64,000 bases of DNA from an uncultured Acetatifactor sp. (GCA_947627115.1 CANQUQ010000003.1:114710-178709), one strand, 5' to 3'; shown: positions 56,138 to 63,947, counted from the stretch's first letter. The notes: generated by a model not told the origin, from the letters alone. Numbers and translations: made by a program.

Positions 56138-57523
56138 CTAATCTGCCGGCTCCGCGTTCTCACCGATATGGCTGATAATGTTCTTGTTGATCCTGATCAA
56201 AAAGAACGTGCCAAGGCTGAGACTGAACAGCTCCGCTATGGGGAACGACCACCAGATCAGATCCACATTGCCGCTCAGGGAGAACAGATACGCCACCGGA
56301 AGCAGCACGCAGAGCTGTCTGACAATGGAGATGATCATACTGTAAATTCCGTTCCCCAGCGCCTGAAATACGCTTCCCACCACAATACAGTAGCCTGCAA
56401 AGATAAAACTCAGGCAAATGATCCTCAGCGCCGGAATACCGATATCGAGAAGCTCCGGCGGCGCATCGAACAGACGGATCAGCGGCCCCGGAATGAGTTC
56501 CATGACCAATACGCCGATCAGCATAATGCCCACCGCGAATTTTATACTGCTCTTTATCGTATTAATGACTCTGTCACGCTTACCTGCGCCATAGTTGTAA
56601 GCAATGATAGGCACCATACCGTTGTTCAGACCGAACACGGGCATGAAGATAAAGCTCTGCAGTTTAAAATAGATACCAAACACGGTCTGGGCGGAGCCGA
56701 AGGCCTCCAGGATCAGATTCATCCCGTAGGTCATGACGGAACCGATGGCCTGCATGATAATGGACGGAATGCCCACCTGATAGATGCGCAGGATCAGAGC
56801 GCCCACAGGTCTGAAGCCCTTGAAAGAAAGACTCAGTTCCTTATTCTTGGTCAGATTGAACAGAATGGCCAAGGCGGCGGCAATGATCTGTCCCGCCACG
56901 GTCGCGGTGGCCGCTCCCGCAACACCCATGGCCGGAAGGCCGAACAGACCGAAGATCAGAATGGGATCCAGGATCAAATTGATGATGGCGCCTACGCCCT
57001 GCGTGATCATCGCATAAAAGGTCATGCCGGTAGACTGCAGCAGCCGCTCAAAGGTGGTCTGCATGAAAATGCCCACGCCCGCCACACAGCAGATAGTCAG
57101 GTAAGTGGTGCCATACTCCCTCACCTGCGCGATCTGCGTCTGACTGGCATAGAAGGGACCGCTGACAAAAATGCCTATCAGAACAAAGATCAGATAACTG
57201 ACGATCTCAATAAAAATACCGTTCACGGCAATGGTATTTGCTTTCTTGTACTCCTTTTCCCCCAAAGTCTTGGAGAGAAAGGCATTGATACCTACAGCGG
57301 TCCCTCCGGAGACCGCTATCATCAGGGTCTGTATGGGGAACGCAAGAGATACGGCCCGAAGCGCATACTCATTGATCCTGGACACAAAAATACTGTCCAC
57401 AATATTATACATGGCCTGCACCAGCATAGAGATCATCATCGGCAGCGACATGGATATCAAAAGCTTATTTGTAGGCATAATGCCCATTTTGTTTTCCTGG
57501 GGTATTTCCTTTTCGTTCTGCAT
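56138..57523 (-). CDS. MATE-family efflux transporter
   Basis: The start at MQNEKEIPQENKMGIMPTNKLLISMSLPMMISM follows GGGAGGAACTTC. The protein has 461 residues and twelve TM segments. MLVQAMYNIVDSIFVSRINEYALRAVSLAFPIQ is the standard MATE first-half motif. It exports drugs or metabolites with Na+/H+. The track ORF adds 78 codons that correspond to the repeat-rich leader. Confidence 0.93.
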   Translation of the reverse strand: MQNEKEIPQENKMGIMPTNKLLISMSLPMMISMLVQAMYNIVDSIFVSRINEYALRAVSLAFPIQTLMIAVSGGTAVGINAFLSKTLGEKEYKKANTIAVNGIFIEIVSYLIFVLIGIFVSGPFYASQTQIAQVREYGTTYLTICCVAGVGIFMQTTFERLLQSTGMTFYAMITQGVGAIINLILDPILIFGLFGLPAMGVAGAATATVAGQIIAAALAILFNLTKNKELSLSFKGFRPVGALILRIYQVGIPSIIMQAIGSVMTYGMNLILEAFGSAQTVFGIYFKLQSFIFMPVFGLNNGMVPIIAYNYGAGKRDRVINTIKSSIKFAVGIMLIGVLVMELIPGPLIRLFDAPPELLDIGIPALRIICLSFIFAGYCIVVGSVFQALGNGIYSMIISIVRQLCVLLPVAYLFSLSGNVDLIWWSFPIAELFSLSLGTFFLIRINKNIISHIGENAEPAD

Positions 57524-57529
57524 GAAGTT

Positions 57530-57712
57530 CCTCCCTGCCGGCGCGCACTCCTCTTCTCCGGCGCTGCGCACGCTTCTCCTGGCCGGCATCGCGCACTCCT
57601 TTTCTCCGGCACCGCGCACGCTTCTCCTGGCCGGCGCTGCGCACGCTTCTCCTGGCCGGCATCGCGCACACTCCTCTTCTCCGACGCTGCGCACGCTGCG
57701 TCCGCATTGCCC
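57530..57712 (-). repeat. Imperfect GC-rich tandem repeat (about 24 bp, 6-7 copies) in the MATE leader
   Basis: Units such as ggcgctgcgcacgcttctcc and ggcatcgcgcactccttttc alternate across about 180 bp directly upstream of the MATE start. The minus-strand frame stays open through it (RRSVRSAGEEECA-like peptide). It could form strong RNA structure. Not CRISPR: units are adjacent without spacers. Confidence 0.8.
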
Positions 57713-57716
57713 GCGC

Positions 57717-57747
57717 AAAAAAAGCCCCTGTGATGAATCACTGGGGC
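57717..57747 (-). terminator. Terminator of the tRNA cluster
   Basis: GCCCCAGTGATTCATCACAGGGGC is followed by TTTTTTT on the minus strand, 30 bp past tRNA-Lys. Confidence 0.9.
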
Positions 57748-57778
57748 ATATCAGCATTCTTTACTGCATTCTGCCGAA

Positions 57779-57851
57779 TGAGATATGGGGGATTCGAACC
57801 CCCGACACCTTGATTAAAAGTCAAGTGCTCTACCGACTGAGCTAATATCCC
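57779..57851 (-). tRNA. tRNA-Lys (TTT)
   Basis: A 73-nt cloverleaf: acceptor GGGATAT/ATATCTC (one G-U), D-arm TAGCTCAGTCGGTAGAGCA, anticodon arm CTTGA-CTTTTAA-TCAAG, and T-loop GGTTCGAATCC. Last gene of the four-tRNA cluster. Confidence 0.95.
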
Positions 57852-57863
57852 ATGAGATATAAA

Positions 57864-57935
57864 CAGGGCTAGCTGGATTCGAACCAGCGAATGCAGCAGT
57901 CAAAGTGCTGTGCCTTACCGCTTGGCGATAGCCCT
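57864..57935 (-). tRNA. tRNA-Gln (TTG)
   Basis: 72 nt: acceptor AGGGCTA/TAGCCCT, anticodon arm CAGCA-CTTTGAC-TGCTG, and T-loop GGTTCGAATCC. The D-arm (CGCCAAGCGGTAAGGCA) is typical of bacterial tRNA-Gln. Confidence 0.95.
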
Positions 57936-57981
57936 ATATATGACACCAAGCATGTCACCATGACACATACGTACCGGCGAA

Positions 57982-58055
57982 GGTGGATAAAGGGATTCGA
58001 ACCCTTGGCCTCCAGAGCCACAATCTGGCGCGCTAACCAGCTGCGCTATACCCAC
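57982..58055 (-). tRNA. tRNA-His (GTG)
   Basis: 74 nt: acceptor GTGGGTA/TATCCAC with an extra encoded G before it opposite C73, as required for histidyl-tRNA. Anticodon arm CCAGA-TTGTGGC-TCTGG. Confidence 0.95.
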
Positions 58056-58099
58056 CATATAACAGACAGGACTGCCGGAACCGGCATTCCATATCTCAA

Positions 58100-58173
<74 letters not shown>

Positions 58174-58277
58174 ACTTCGGCCTGCAACAGAGCCGACGAA
58201 AGATATTTTAACTTATTATCTGATGCTTGTCAACTGTTTTGTATGGAAAACCGGGCTTATACTGTGCGCAGGTCCGG

Positions 58278-58817
58278 TCAGTTCCCCTTCAGATAAGTCA
58301 CATTTCTCTCAGCACTGTACTCGTGAGGTTCCTTCTCTACCGCCTTGTGACCGACCGCGACGGCAATGACAAACTCATATCCCTCAGGGAACTTCAGCGC
58401 ATCGGCGAACTCTTCCTTTCTTGTCCCGGTCAGGGCATCCCTGATACAGCCGATGATAAGGCTTCCCAGGCCCAGGCCCTCCGCCGCCAGCGCAATGTTC
58501 TCCACAGCAATTCCCGCATCTACGGGACTCCAGCCAAAGGCCTTTTCGGCGCTCAGGAGCAGGACCACCGGCGCCTCATAATAAAAATTATGCGGAGGGT
58601 CCTGAATTCCTCTCTCAATATTTTTCTGGTCCTCGATCTGTCTCAAGATCGGATCGTTCCCGTCCACTACCGTAATATGAATCTCCTGCCTGTTCGTGGC
58701 CGTGGGTGCCTGGAGCCCGGCACGGATCAGGCTGTCCAGCTCCTCCTTGGTAAGCTTCTCCGCCGTATAACCGCGGGTGGAAGATCTTTGCTCCATCGCC
58801 TTCAACACTTCGTTCAT
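58278..58817 (-). CDS. Nitroreductase-family protein
   Basis: A 179-residue FMN-dependent oxidoreductase: MEQRSSTRGYTAEKLTKEELDSLIRAGLQAPTATNRQ is the FMN-binding N-terminus and AAEGLGLGSLIIGCI the conserved central motif. It probably works as a dimer with NAD(P)H. Substrate unknown. It is downstream of the exosortase gene (about 116 bp) on the same strand. Confidence 0.93.
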   Translation of the reverse strand: MNEVLKAMEQRSSTRGYTAEKLTKEELDSLIRAGLQAPTATNRQEIHITVVDGNDPILRQIEDQKNIERGIQDPPHNFYYEAPVVLLLSAEKAFGWSPVDAGIAVENIALAAEGLGLGSLIIGCIRDALTGTRKEEFADALKFPEGYEFVIAVAVGHKAVEKEPHEYSAERNVTYLKGN

Positions 58818-58933
58818 TTCGCTCCTCCGTTCCTGTCCTTGCGCAGTTCTGCCGCCTCTGTCCTATGGCTGGCATCAGCGGTCATTATCACTGTATCACG
58901 AATGTGCACTTTTGCAAAGCATTTACAGATATA

Positions 58934-59746
58934 TTATGACCGATATTTTTTGTTCCGGCCGTGCAGCAGCGTCAGGAGGCCGTATGGCAGAAGGATGAGA
59001 GTGCAGCAGCCCACGATAAGGACCGTATACTCCGTGAATTTTGCCGCGCCCTTCAGATAGGAGCCGCCGAGCAGCGGCAGCCCCAGCGTCATGACAAAAT
59101 ACCAAAAGAGCGGAGGTATGAATTTGTGCACAAGGAGCGGAGATAACCGCTCTTTTTCGGCATGGGCCTGTCTTTCCACAAGAGCTCCCGCCAGGCGGTA
59201 AAGGGAGAGCAGCGCCGCAAAATACACCGTAATTCCGATCATGGTGTGAAGTCTGTCCGGTGTCAGCATTCCTTTCATCAGCCCCGCACGCTCCAGATAT
59301 ATGGGAAAGTAAATGGCCGCAATGATCCGCAGACCGTTGACAAGCACGGTATACAGCCAGGAGAAAACAATACTGGCCCCGATCCATCCAAGACCTCTTC
59401 GGAGCCTCCCGAAAGAGCCGGCGGCGTCATTCCCCTGGGGCGCCGCCGCTCTGTGTACGAAGGAAAAGACCAGAGTCGCAATGGCGGTGATCATAAATCT
59501 GACGCCGGAACATGTCGGCGCGATCAGAAGGCGCAGGCTATGATTTACATAGCCTGTGCCTGGTATATAGACAAATGGAATTCCGCTCAAAAGCTCTACC
59601 CACCGGGTCGTGGGCGCTAGGATCCACAGCAGGGAATCACAGTCCGCCCGACTGTAATAAAGCTTGATTCCCAGCACAACAAGGATCCCTGTCAGGTAAA
59701 AGATAAAATTCTGACGCAGGAAAACATACTTTTTCTGTGAAATCAT
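58934..59746 (-). CDS. xrtK: Exosortase K-like transpeptidase
   Basis: A 270-residue polytopic membrane protein of the exosortase/archaeosortase fold. The three invariant residues are present: Cys79 in IAPTCSGVRFM, Arg140 in VNGLRIIAA and His167 in LHTMIGI, each near a membrane segment. It has about seven to eight TM segments. Exosortases cut the C-terminal PEP-CTERM-like tail of secreted proteins and pass them on. Its start overlaps the stop of the VIT/VWA gene by 4 bp (ATGA), and that protein carries a matching tail, so the two form a dedicated enzyme-substrate pair. Assignment to subtype K is from memory. Confidence 0.85.
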   Translation of the reverse strand: MISQKKYVFLRQNFIFYLTGILVVLGIKLYYSRADCDSLLWILAPTTRWVELLSGIPFVYIPGTGYVNHSLRLLIAPTCSGVRFMITAIATLVFSFVHRAAAPQGNDAAGSFGRLRRGLGWIGASIVFSWLYTVLVNGLRIIAAIYFPIYLERAGLMKGMLTPDRLHTMIGITVYFAALLSLYRLAGALVERQAHAEKERLSPLLVHKFIPPLFWYFVMTLGLPLLGGSYLKGAAKFTEYTVLIVGCCTLILLPYGLLTLLHGRNKKYRS

Positions 59747-61806
59747 GATCCGCTCCTCTTATTTTTCCGCCTTTTTCCGATGACAGCAGCGGCAAGGGGC
59801 AGGACCAGCATCAAAAGCTCCGGCTCCGAGTATTTTGAATAGCCGCCGCCCACGGCAAGATTGGATACTCTCTGAGGGAGCGGCAGCGCCTGATCCACAT
59901 CGCTGCTTTCACCGCTCGTGTTCCTGACAGTTTCCGTCACGGCTACAAAAGAGGTATAGGGCGTGACCATATTATATTCCAAGCCCAGCCGGATGATCTC
60001 CTCCTTTACAGAGTCGTCGTTGCGCACACTTCCGTATCCCGCGATTCTGTCCAGATGGGTCCGTGCCCACAAATAGCGCAGCGCTTCGCTTTCCATATCC
60101 ACGGTCACGTTGGCGACGGGAATCTTCTGCGTATACTCCTGACCTCCCGCTTTACCGGTCACCGTGACGGTTCCTTCCGGATCTCCCTTCCATTTGCCGA
60201 ACAATACAATGGGCTGTCTGGCATACAGGATCGACGGGACTGCGGGCTCCACATCATAGACATCAAATCCCTCGTACGATATAGAGATATCCGTGAGCAG
60301 AGGCGCCTCTATATAGGTGCGGAAACGGGCCGCCGCATCCGCCGCATCTTCTTCATCCGTTACAATAAAGGATTCTCCAAGCCCGCACCCGGCAATCTGC
60401 TTGATCAGATAGTCGTTGACAGAAGTGCCGATCCCAAAGGAGAAGAAGTTTGCCTCATCCATGTTGTCACACACATAATCAACAATTTCCCTGTCATTAA
60501 GAACATAACCGTCGGTGACGATCACAACGCTTCTCGCGTAATCCTCCTGCTGCGGTATGGAAACGGCTTTTTCCAGTGCGGGAAGCAGTGAAGTCCCGCC
60601 TCCTCCCTCCAGGCTGTCAATGAGCCTTACGGCTTCTCTTACACTTTTCTTCGAGGCGGGAAGAGAATGCCGGGACAGCGTAGTCACCTCGTTGTCAAAC
60701 AATATCAGATTGAAGGTATCCGTCTCCCGCAGACCGGATACCAGGCCGCGGATCAGATCCTTTGCGGTATCCAGGGGATAACCGCTCATAGAGCCGGATA
60801 TATCCAGCACAAAAATGTATTCGCGGGGCGGTATGTCTTCCGGTTCAAATCTTTCCGGCGGCTGAAGGGTCAGCATAAAGAAATTTTCGTTGCCGGCCCC
60901 TTCGCTTCCCGGCTGCCCGCCGGCAAGCACAAGACCGCTCTGTATTTCCTCACCGGAGAGCCGGTATTTTAAGATAAAGTCCCTGTTTCCGGCGTAATCC
61001 TCCTGATTGGCCAGAGTGATACAGGCATGTCCGGCATCGGATTTCCTGACAACGATCTCATGTGATTTGCTTGTCACTTCGGCAATGGGGACGCCGGTGG
61101 AAAGATTCACCGTGATACTATATTTTCCGGGAGGGGTATCTCCGTCCGGAAGATAAGGGACTTCAGCTCCGTCACTGTCGCCGTCGCTGACAAGGTCGCC
61201 GTCGGACACGGTGGTATCCACATAGCGGGGACCTACAACGGTAGGAAAGACGAACTGGTAAATGCCCTCCTCCGGAGTGATCAGCTGTGTGTAATGCAGC
61301 TCAATGGATATCGTATCTCCGGGCATGATATTGGCAACATCCATTGTGAACATGTTCGGTCTTTTCTGTTCCATCAGGGACGCACTCTTGCCTTCGCTCT
61401 TTGCCTCCTCGTATTCCGCCTTTGCCTCTTCCTTTTCTCTGATCTCAGCGGTTATGACCTCATTGCCGATCGTCATTTTCATCCCGTGGACCGCCACATC
61501 GGATGAGGTGGGAAATACATATCTGGCATTGATCGGCGCTTCACCTTCGTTCGCATAGACCTGCGTCACATAGATCTCGGCGATCATCCCGTTGACATTT
61601 GCCACTACATCGGTAGCTTTCAGAGGAAAGTGTTCGAGAGAAGAAGCATCCTCATCACTGCCCTGAATGATAAAATAGGGGGCCAGCATTTTCTCCTCAT
61701 CCTCGCTCTCCTCTTCCGCCGCATAAGCCTTCGGAGCATATGGAGCGAGCATCAGAAATACCAGCAGACAGCATAGTATTTTTTTCCTTTTTGTCACCGT
61801 TTTCAT
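59743..61806 (-). CDS. Secreted VIT/VWA-domain protein with PEP-CTERM-like sorting tail
   Basis: The start at MKTVTKRKKILCC follows AAGGAGGTTCCCA; a signal peptide ends near AYA (about 29). A VIT domain (about 50-180; ATDVVANVNGMIAEIYVTQVYANEGE) precedes a VWA domain (about 328-505) with an intact MIDAS (FVLDISGSMSG, then IVTDGYVLN). The last 30 residues read YSEPELLMLVLPLAAAVIGKRRKNKRS: an S-E-P motif, one hydrophobic helix and a basic end, the layout of an exosortase sorting signal. It is 687 aa. Inter-alpha-trypsin-inhibitor-like proteins of this kind bind matrix or partner proteins. Confidence 0.88.
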   Translation of the reverse strand: MKTVTKRKKILCCLLVFLMLAPYAPKAYAAEEESEDEEKMLAPYFIIQGSDEDASSLEHFPLKATDVVANVNGMIAEIYVTQVYANEGEAPINARYVFPTSSDVAVHGMKMTIGNEVITAEIREKEEAKAEYEEAKSEGKSASLMEQKRPNMFTMDVANIMPGDTISIELHYTQLITPEEGIYQFVFPTVVGPRYVDTTVSDGDLVSDGDSDGAEVPYLPDGDTPPGKYSITVNLSTGVPIAEVTSKSHEIVVRKSDAGHACITLANQEDYAGNRDFILKYRLSGEEIQSGLVLAGGQPGSEGAGNENFFMLTLQPPERFEPEDIPPREYIFVLDISGSMSGYPLDTAKDLIRGLVSGLRETDTFNLILFDNEVTTLSRHSLPASKKSVREAVRLIDSLEGGGGTSLLPALEKAVSIPQQEDYARSVVIVTDGYVLNDREIVDYVCDNMDEANFFSFGIGTSVNDYLIKQIAGCGLGESFIVTDEEDAADAAARFRTYIEAPLLTDISISYEGFDVYDVEPAVPSILYARQPIVLFGKWKGDPEGTVTVTGKAGGQEYTQKIPVANVTVDMESEALRYLWARTHLDRIAGYGSVRNDDSVKEEIIRLGLEYNMVTPYTSFVAVTETVRNTSGESSDVDQALPLPQRVSNLAVGGGYSKYSEPELLMLVLPLAAAVIGKRRKNKRSGS

Positions 61807-61953
61807 TGGGAACCTCCTTGAAATAGCATGAGCTTTCATATTTCATGAGGCATCATAAAATGGCAATGCACAAAAACTGCATCAAATTTTCTATATTTTT
61901 CCATCAAATTTGCGACATTTTTGCATCATAATAATAACGGAGGGTACAAGAAC

Positions 61954-62106
61954 ATGAAATTCACCGAAAAAAAGAAAGCTGTCCAAACGATTCCCAAGGG
62001 CGTATGGGAGAGCAGCCGGCCTGTCCCCGATAAGAACAGATCGAACGCCGCAGCTGCGTCCACCGACCTTCAGGGAAACGGATATCCCAAAAACAAAAAA
62101 AGCTGA
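61954..62106 (+). CDS. Small basic hypothetical protein, 50 aa
   Basis: ATG preceded by GGAGGGTACAAGAAC opens MKFTEKKKAVQTIPKGVWESSRPVPDKN and ends in a basic tail. No membrane segment. It is divergent from the VIT/VWA gene and followed directly by a strong terminator, so it is probably expressed. Family unknown. Confidence 0.5.
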   Translation: MKFTEKKKAVQTIPKGVWESSRPVPDKNRSNAAAASTDLQGNGYPKNKKS

Positions 62107-62145
62107 TGCCTCTGCACATAATGCTTGCAGAAGACATCAGCTTTT
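62097..62145. terminator. Bidirectional terminator
   Basis: AAAAGCTGATG and CATCAGCTTTT pair, extended by a CTCTGC/GCAGA inner stem. It lies between the convergent 50-aa gene and the DUF4190 gene. Confidence 0.88.
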
Positions 62146-62157
62146 CAATCGGATCCG

Positions 62158-62424
62158 TTATTCCGCTGCGCTCATGAATCCCATGATTGCGCCAGCGACA
62201 GAATTGATCAGAGTAAAGACCAATGTAATGGCGCACATAACGACTCCGGCAACCGCCATACCCTTTGTGCCTCTACTGATGGCTACGATGCCCAATATCA
62301 ATCCGACGATGGTCACAGGAAAGCCTACGATAGGCAGACACCATGCAACAAATCCCACAATGCCCAGCACCATGGATGCGATTGCCAGACCTCTGGCTGA
62401 ATTTTGTGGCGTATACTGATCCAC
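62158..62424 (-). CDS. DUF4190 small membrane protein
   Basis: An 88-residue protein with ARGLAIASMVLGIVGFVAWCLPIVGFPVTIVGLILGIVAISRGTKGMAVAGVVMCAI, the usual DUF4190 layout of two to three TM segments separated by a short basic turn. Function unknown. Confidence 0.85.
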   Translation of the reverse strand: MDQYTPQNSARGLAIASMVLGIVGFVAWCLPIVGFPVTIVGLILGIVAISRGTKGMAVAGVVMCAITLVFTLINSVAGAIMGFMSAAE

Positions 62425-62658
62425 ACGACCCCCTCCTCTCTTTCGTATTGCCCATAAAATGGGTCTAACATTTTTTTCATTATATTACAATCTCACTGAA
62501 ATAGCAAGAACTGATACATAGAGCACCGCCGATCAACACATTTTTGCTATTGATTTTTTCACATTTTTGTATAATAATTTTAAGTGGATATCATAAATTC
62601 ATGCTTTATGGATATGTAAAATAACATAAAAGATTGCACGGAGAAAATACCTGCGTAT

Positions 62659-62778
62659 ATGGCAAAGGCGATGCCGCCTGCAGACGGCTCAGGACGTACT
62701 GCGAAGAAGTTGAACGACTCTTCAGCAACCCTGCTTATATACCTATGTTCGAAAGAAATCAATGACAACAAAATATAA
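62659..62778 (+). other. Open 39-codon frame in an otherwise gene-free 370-bp stretch
   Basis: Between the DUF4190 gene and the PT-repeat lipoprotein, both strands are open over this segment. The plus strand reads MAKAMPPADGSGRTAKKLNDSS...LCSKEINDN; the minus strand reads ISFEHRYISRVAEESFNFFAVRPEPSAGG. It has no ribosome site. Similar strings seem familiar from other Lachnospiraceae genomes, so it may be a dispersed intergenic repeat or relic rather than a gene. The rest of 62425-62795 shows nothing. Confidence 0.3.
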
Positions 62779-62795
62779 AAAGGAAAAGACCAATT

Positions 62796-63410
62796 ATGAA
62801 AAATCCAAAACTAAGATGCTCAATTTGCTTAATAATATTAACGGCTTTGCTGTCTGCCTGCACGTCACCAACATTTTCAACCGACAAATTTGCTGATTCC
62901 TTACATTCCAATGTTCAACAGGACATGAATTTGCCCGAATCTGAAGATATTACTGAGTCTTCACAAAGCTTAACGAAAGATACCATTAAAGACACTGAAC
63001 GTACCGCTGCCCCCACTCTGGAACCTACGCCGGAACCCACTTTGGCGCCTACGCCGGAGCTCACTTTGGTGCCTACGCCGGAACCCACTTTGGCGCCTAC
63101 GCCGGAGCCCACTCTGGCGCCTACACCGGAGCCTACTCTGGCGCCTACACCGGAGCCCACTCTGGAACCTACACCGGAGCCCACTCTGGCACCTACACCG
63201 GAGCCCACTCTGGAACCTACACCGGAACCCACTCTGGAGTCACAGTCGCAGACTGTTTATATCTTAAATACTAATACTATGAAAATTCACAATACTTGGT
63301 GTCGCTCCGTTAAAAAGATAAAGCCGCAGAATTATAAGGAGACTACGGAAAGTATTGAAGAATTAGAAAAAATAGGATATGTAAAATGTAAGCAAAAAGG
63401 AGATTGGTGA
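62796..63410 (+). CDS. Lipoprotein with Pro-Thr-Glu repeat stalk and Ada-like metal-site domain
   Basis: The signal peptide ends in LLSAC (lipobox). Residues about 69-150 are a stalk of four- to eight-residue PTPEPTLA/PTPEPTLE units. The last 50 residues (TVYILNTNTMKIHNTWCRSVKKIKPQNYKETTESIEELEKIGYVKCKQK) resemble the small Ada-type zinc-binding domain (H...C...C...C), but the usual final CxxC is reduced to one Cys (VKCKQK). The stalk likely spans the cell wall. 204 aa. Confidence 0.75.
   Translation: MKNPKLRCSICLIILTALLSACTSPTFSTDKFADSLHSNVQQDMNLPESEDITESSQSLTKDTIKDTERTAAPTLEPTPEPTLAPTPELTLVPTPEPTLAPTPEPTLAPTPEPTLAPTPEPTLEPTPEPTLAPTPEPTLEPTPEPTLESQSQTVYILNTNTMKIHNTWCRSVKKIKPQNYKETTESIEELEKIGYVKCKQKGDW
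63012..63237 (+). repeat. 24-bp coding repeats of the PT stalk
   Basis: Tandem units such as cctacgccggagcccactctggcg encode PTPEPTLA. The alternation of GCG and GAA/GCA endings gives two sub-types. Copy number is likely to vary between strains. Confidence 0.85.
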
Positions 63411-63422
63411 CTAAAAGAACAT

Positions 63423-63442
63423 CTGTTGCGACGTCGCAACAG
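63423..63442. repeat. Perfect 20-bp palindrome after the lipoprotein gene
   Basis: CTGTTGCGACGTCGCAACAG is fully self-complementary. There is no T-run, so it may be a protein-binding site or the residue of a terminator. Confidence 0.6.
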
Positions 63443-63562
63443 GAATCTCAATACCGCCCCGCTAACACCGGAGCACCTGAGCAATGACAATATAATATGC
63501 TTACCAGGCAGCCGGGAGGGCGACTGCCATCCGTCCTGAGTCTTGACAGGAGGATGATGCTT

Positions 63563-63643
63563 ATGAGTACATATGAAGAATTAATGATCATTATAGCTTC
63601 TGCTGGATTGATTGTTGCAATTCTGAATCTGAAAAATAAGTAA
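63563..63643 (+). CDS. Holin-like type I toxin peptide, 26 aa
   Basis: Not in the ORF track. ATG with AGGAGG 9 bp upstream opens MSTYEELMIIIASAGLIVAI and ends LNLKNK. Short acidic N-terminus, one hydrophobic helix and a lysine-rich end are the hallmark of the Firmicutes holin-like (TxpA/Fst-type) membrane toxins. A TATAAT at 63491 could serve as -10. An opposed promoter and shared terminator downstream (next entries) fit an antisense-RNA antitoxin. Confidence 0.75.
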   Translation: MSTYEELMIIIASAGLIVAILNLKNK

Positions 63644-63678
63644 GCCGCCCTGCTCCTTGGCCGGATGGGCGACTTACT
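63639..63678. terminator. Terminator shared by the toxin and its presumed antisense RNA
   Basis: AGTAAGCCGCCC pairs with GGGCGACTTACT (12 bp, one G-U on RNA). On the minus strand it is followed by ATTTTTC. The stem overlaps the toxin stop codon. Confidence 0.7.
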
Positions 63679-63742
63679 AAGTTCGTTATAATTCGCCGGG
63701 ACGGATAGGCTTCATCTATCTTCCGGCTGTCCTGTTAAGCAC

Positions 63743-63771
63743 ATTATAAGGCACAAATAAAAAAAATACAA
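63743..63771 (-). promoter_or_regulatory. Promoter for a presumed antisense RNA
   Basis: On the minus strand TTGTAT, 17 bp, TATAAT points toward the toxin gene. Transcription would start near 63736 and cross to the hairpin at 63639, giving an RNA of about 100 nt that overlaps the toxin mRNA 3' end. Confidence 0.55.
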
Positions 63772-63868
63772 TACCAAAAACACAAAAAGAGGTGCTGCAG
63801 GAGCTGACTCTTGTTATATTTGACAAACCCGCATCTATTGAGACTGAATTTTTGCGGATATACTAATA

Positions 63869-63908
63869 GGGAGAAGCGCCTGATCATAAGCACTTCTCCC
63901 TGTTTTTT
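63869..63908 (+). terminator. Plus-strand intrinsic terminator, transcript unknown
   Basis: GGGAGAAG pairs with CTTCTCCC, followed by TGTTTTTT. No plus-strand ORF precedes it within 200 bp, so it may end a small RNA or a read-through transcript. The remainder of 63680-63868 has no gene. Confidence 0.65.
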
Positions 63909-63922
63909 CTTGTTTCCCACTC

Positions 63923-63947
63923 GTCGGGGTGACAGGATTCGAACCCG
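63923..63947 (-). other. tRNA 3'-end relic, possible attachment site
   Basis: The minus strand reads CGGGTTCGAATCCTGTCACCCCGAC, that is a T-arm (GGTTCGAATCC) plus the 3' acceptor side, but no matching 5' half lies upstream on that strand. Such 3' fragments are left by integrative elements that recombine into tRNA genes. Confidence 0.5.

Noticed and set aside
56039-57733. 564-aa plus-strand ORF
   Set aside because: Antisense to the MATE gene and its leader repeats.
63012-63237. Possible CRISPR-like repeat array
   Set aside because: 24-bp units are contiguous and encode the PTPEPTLA stalk.
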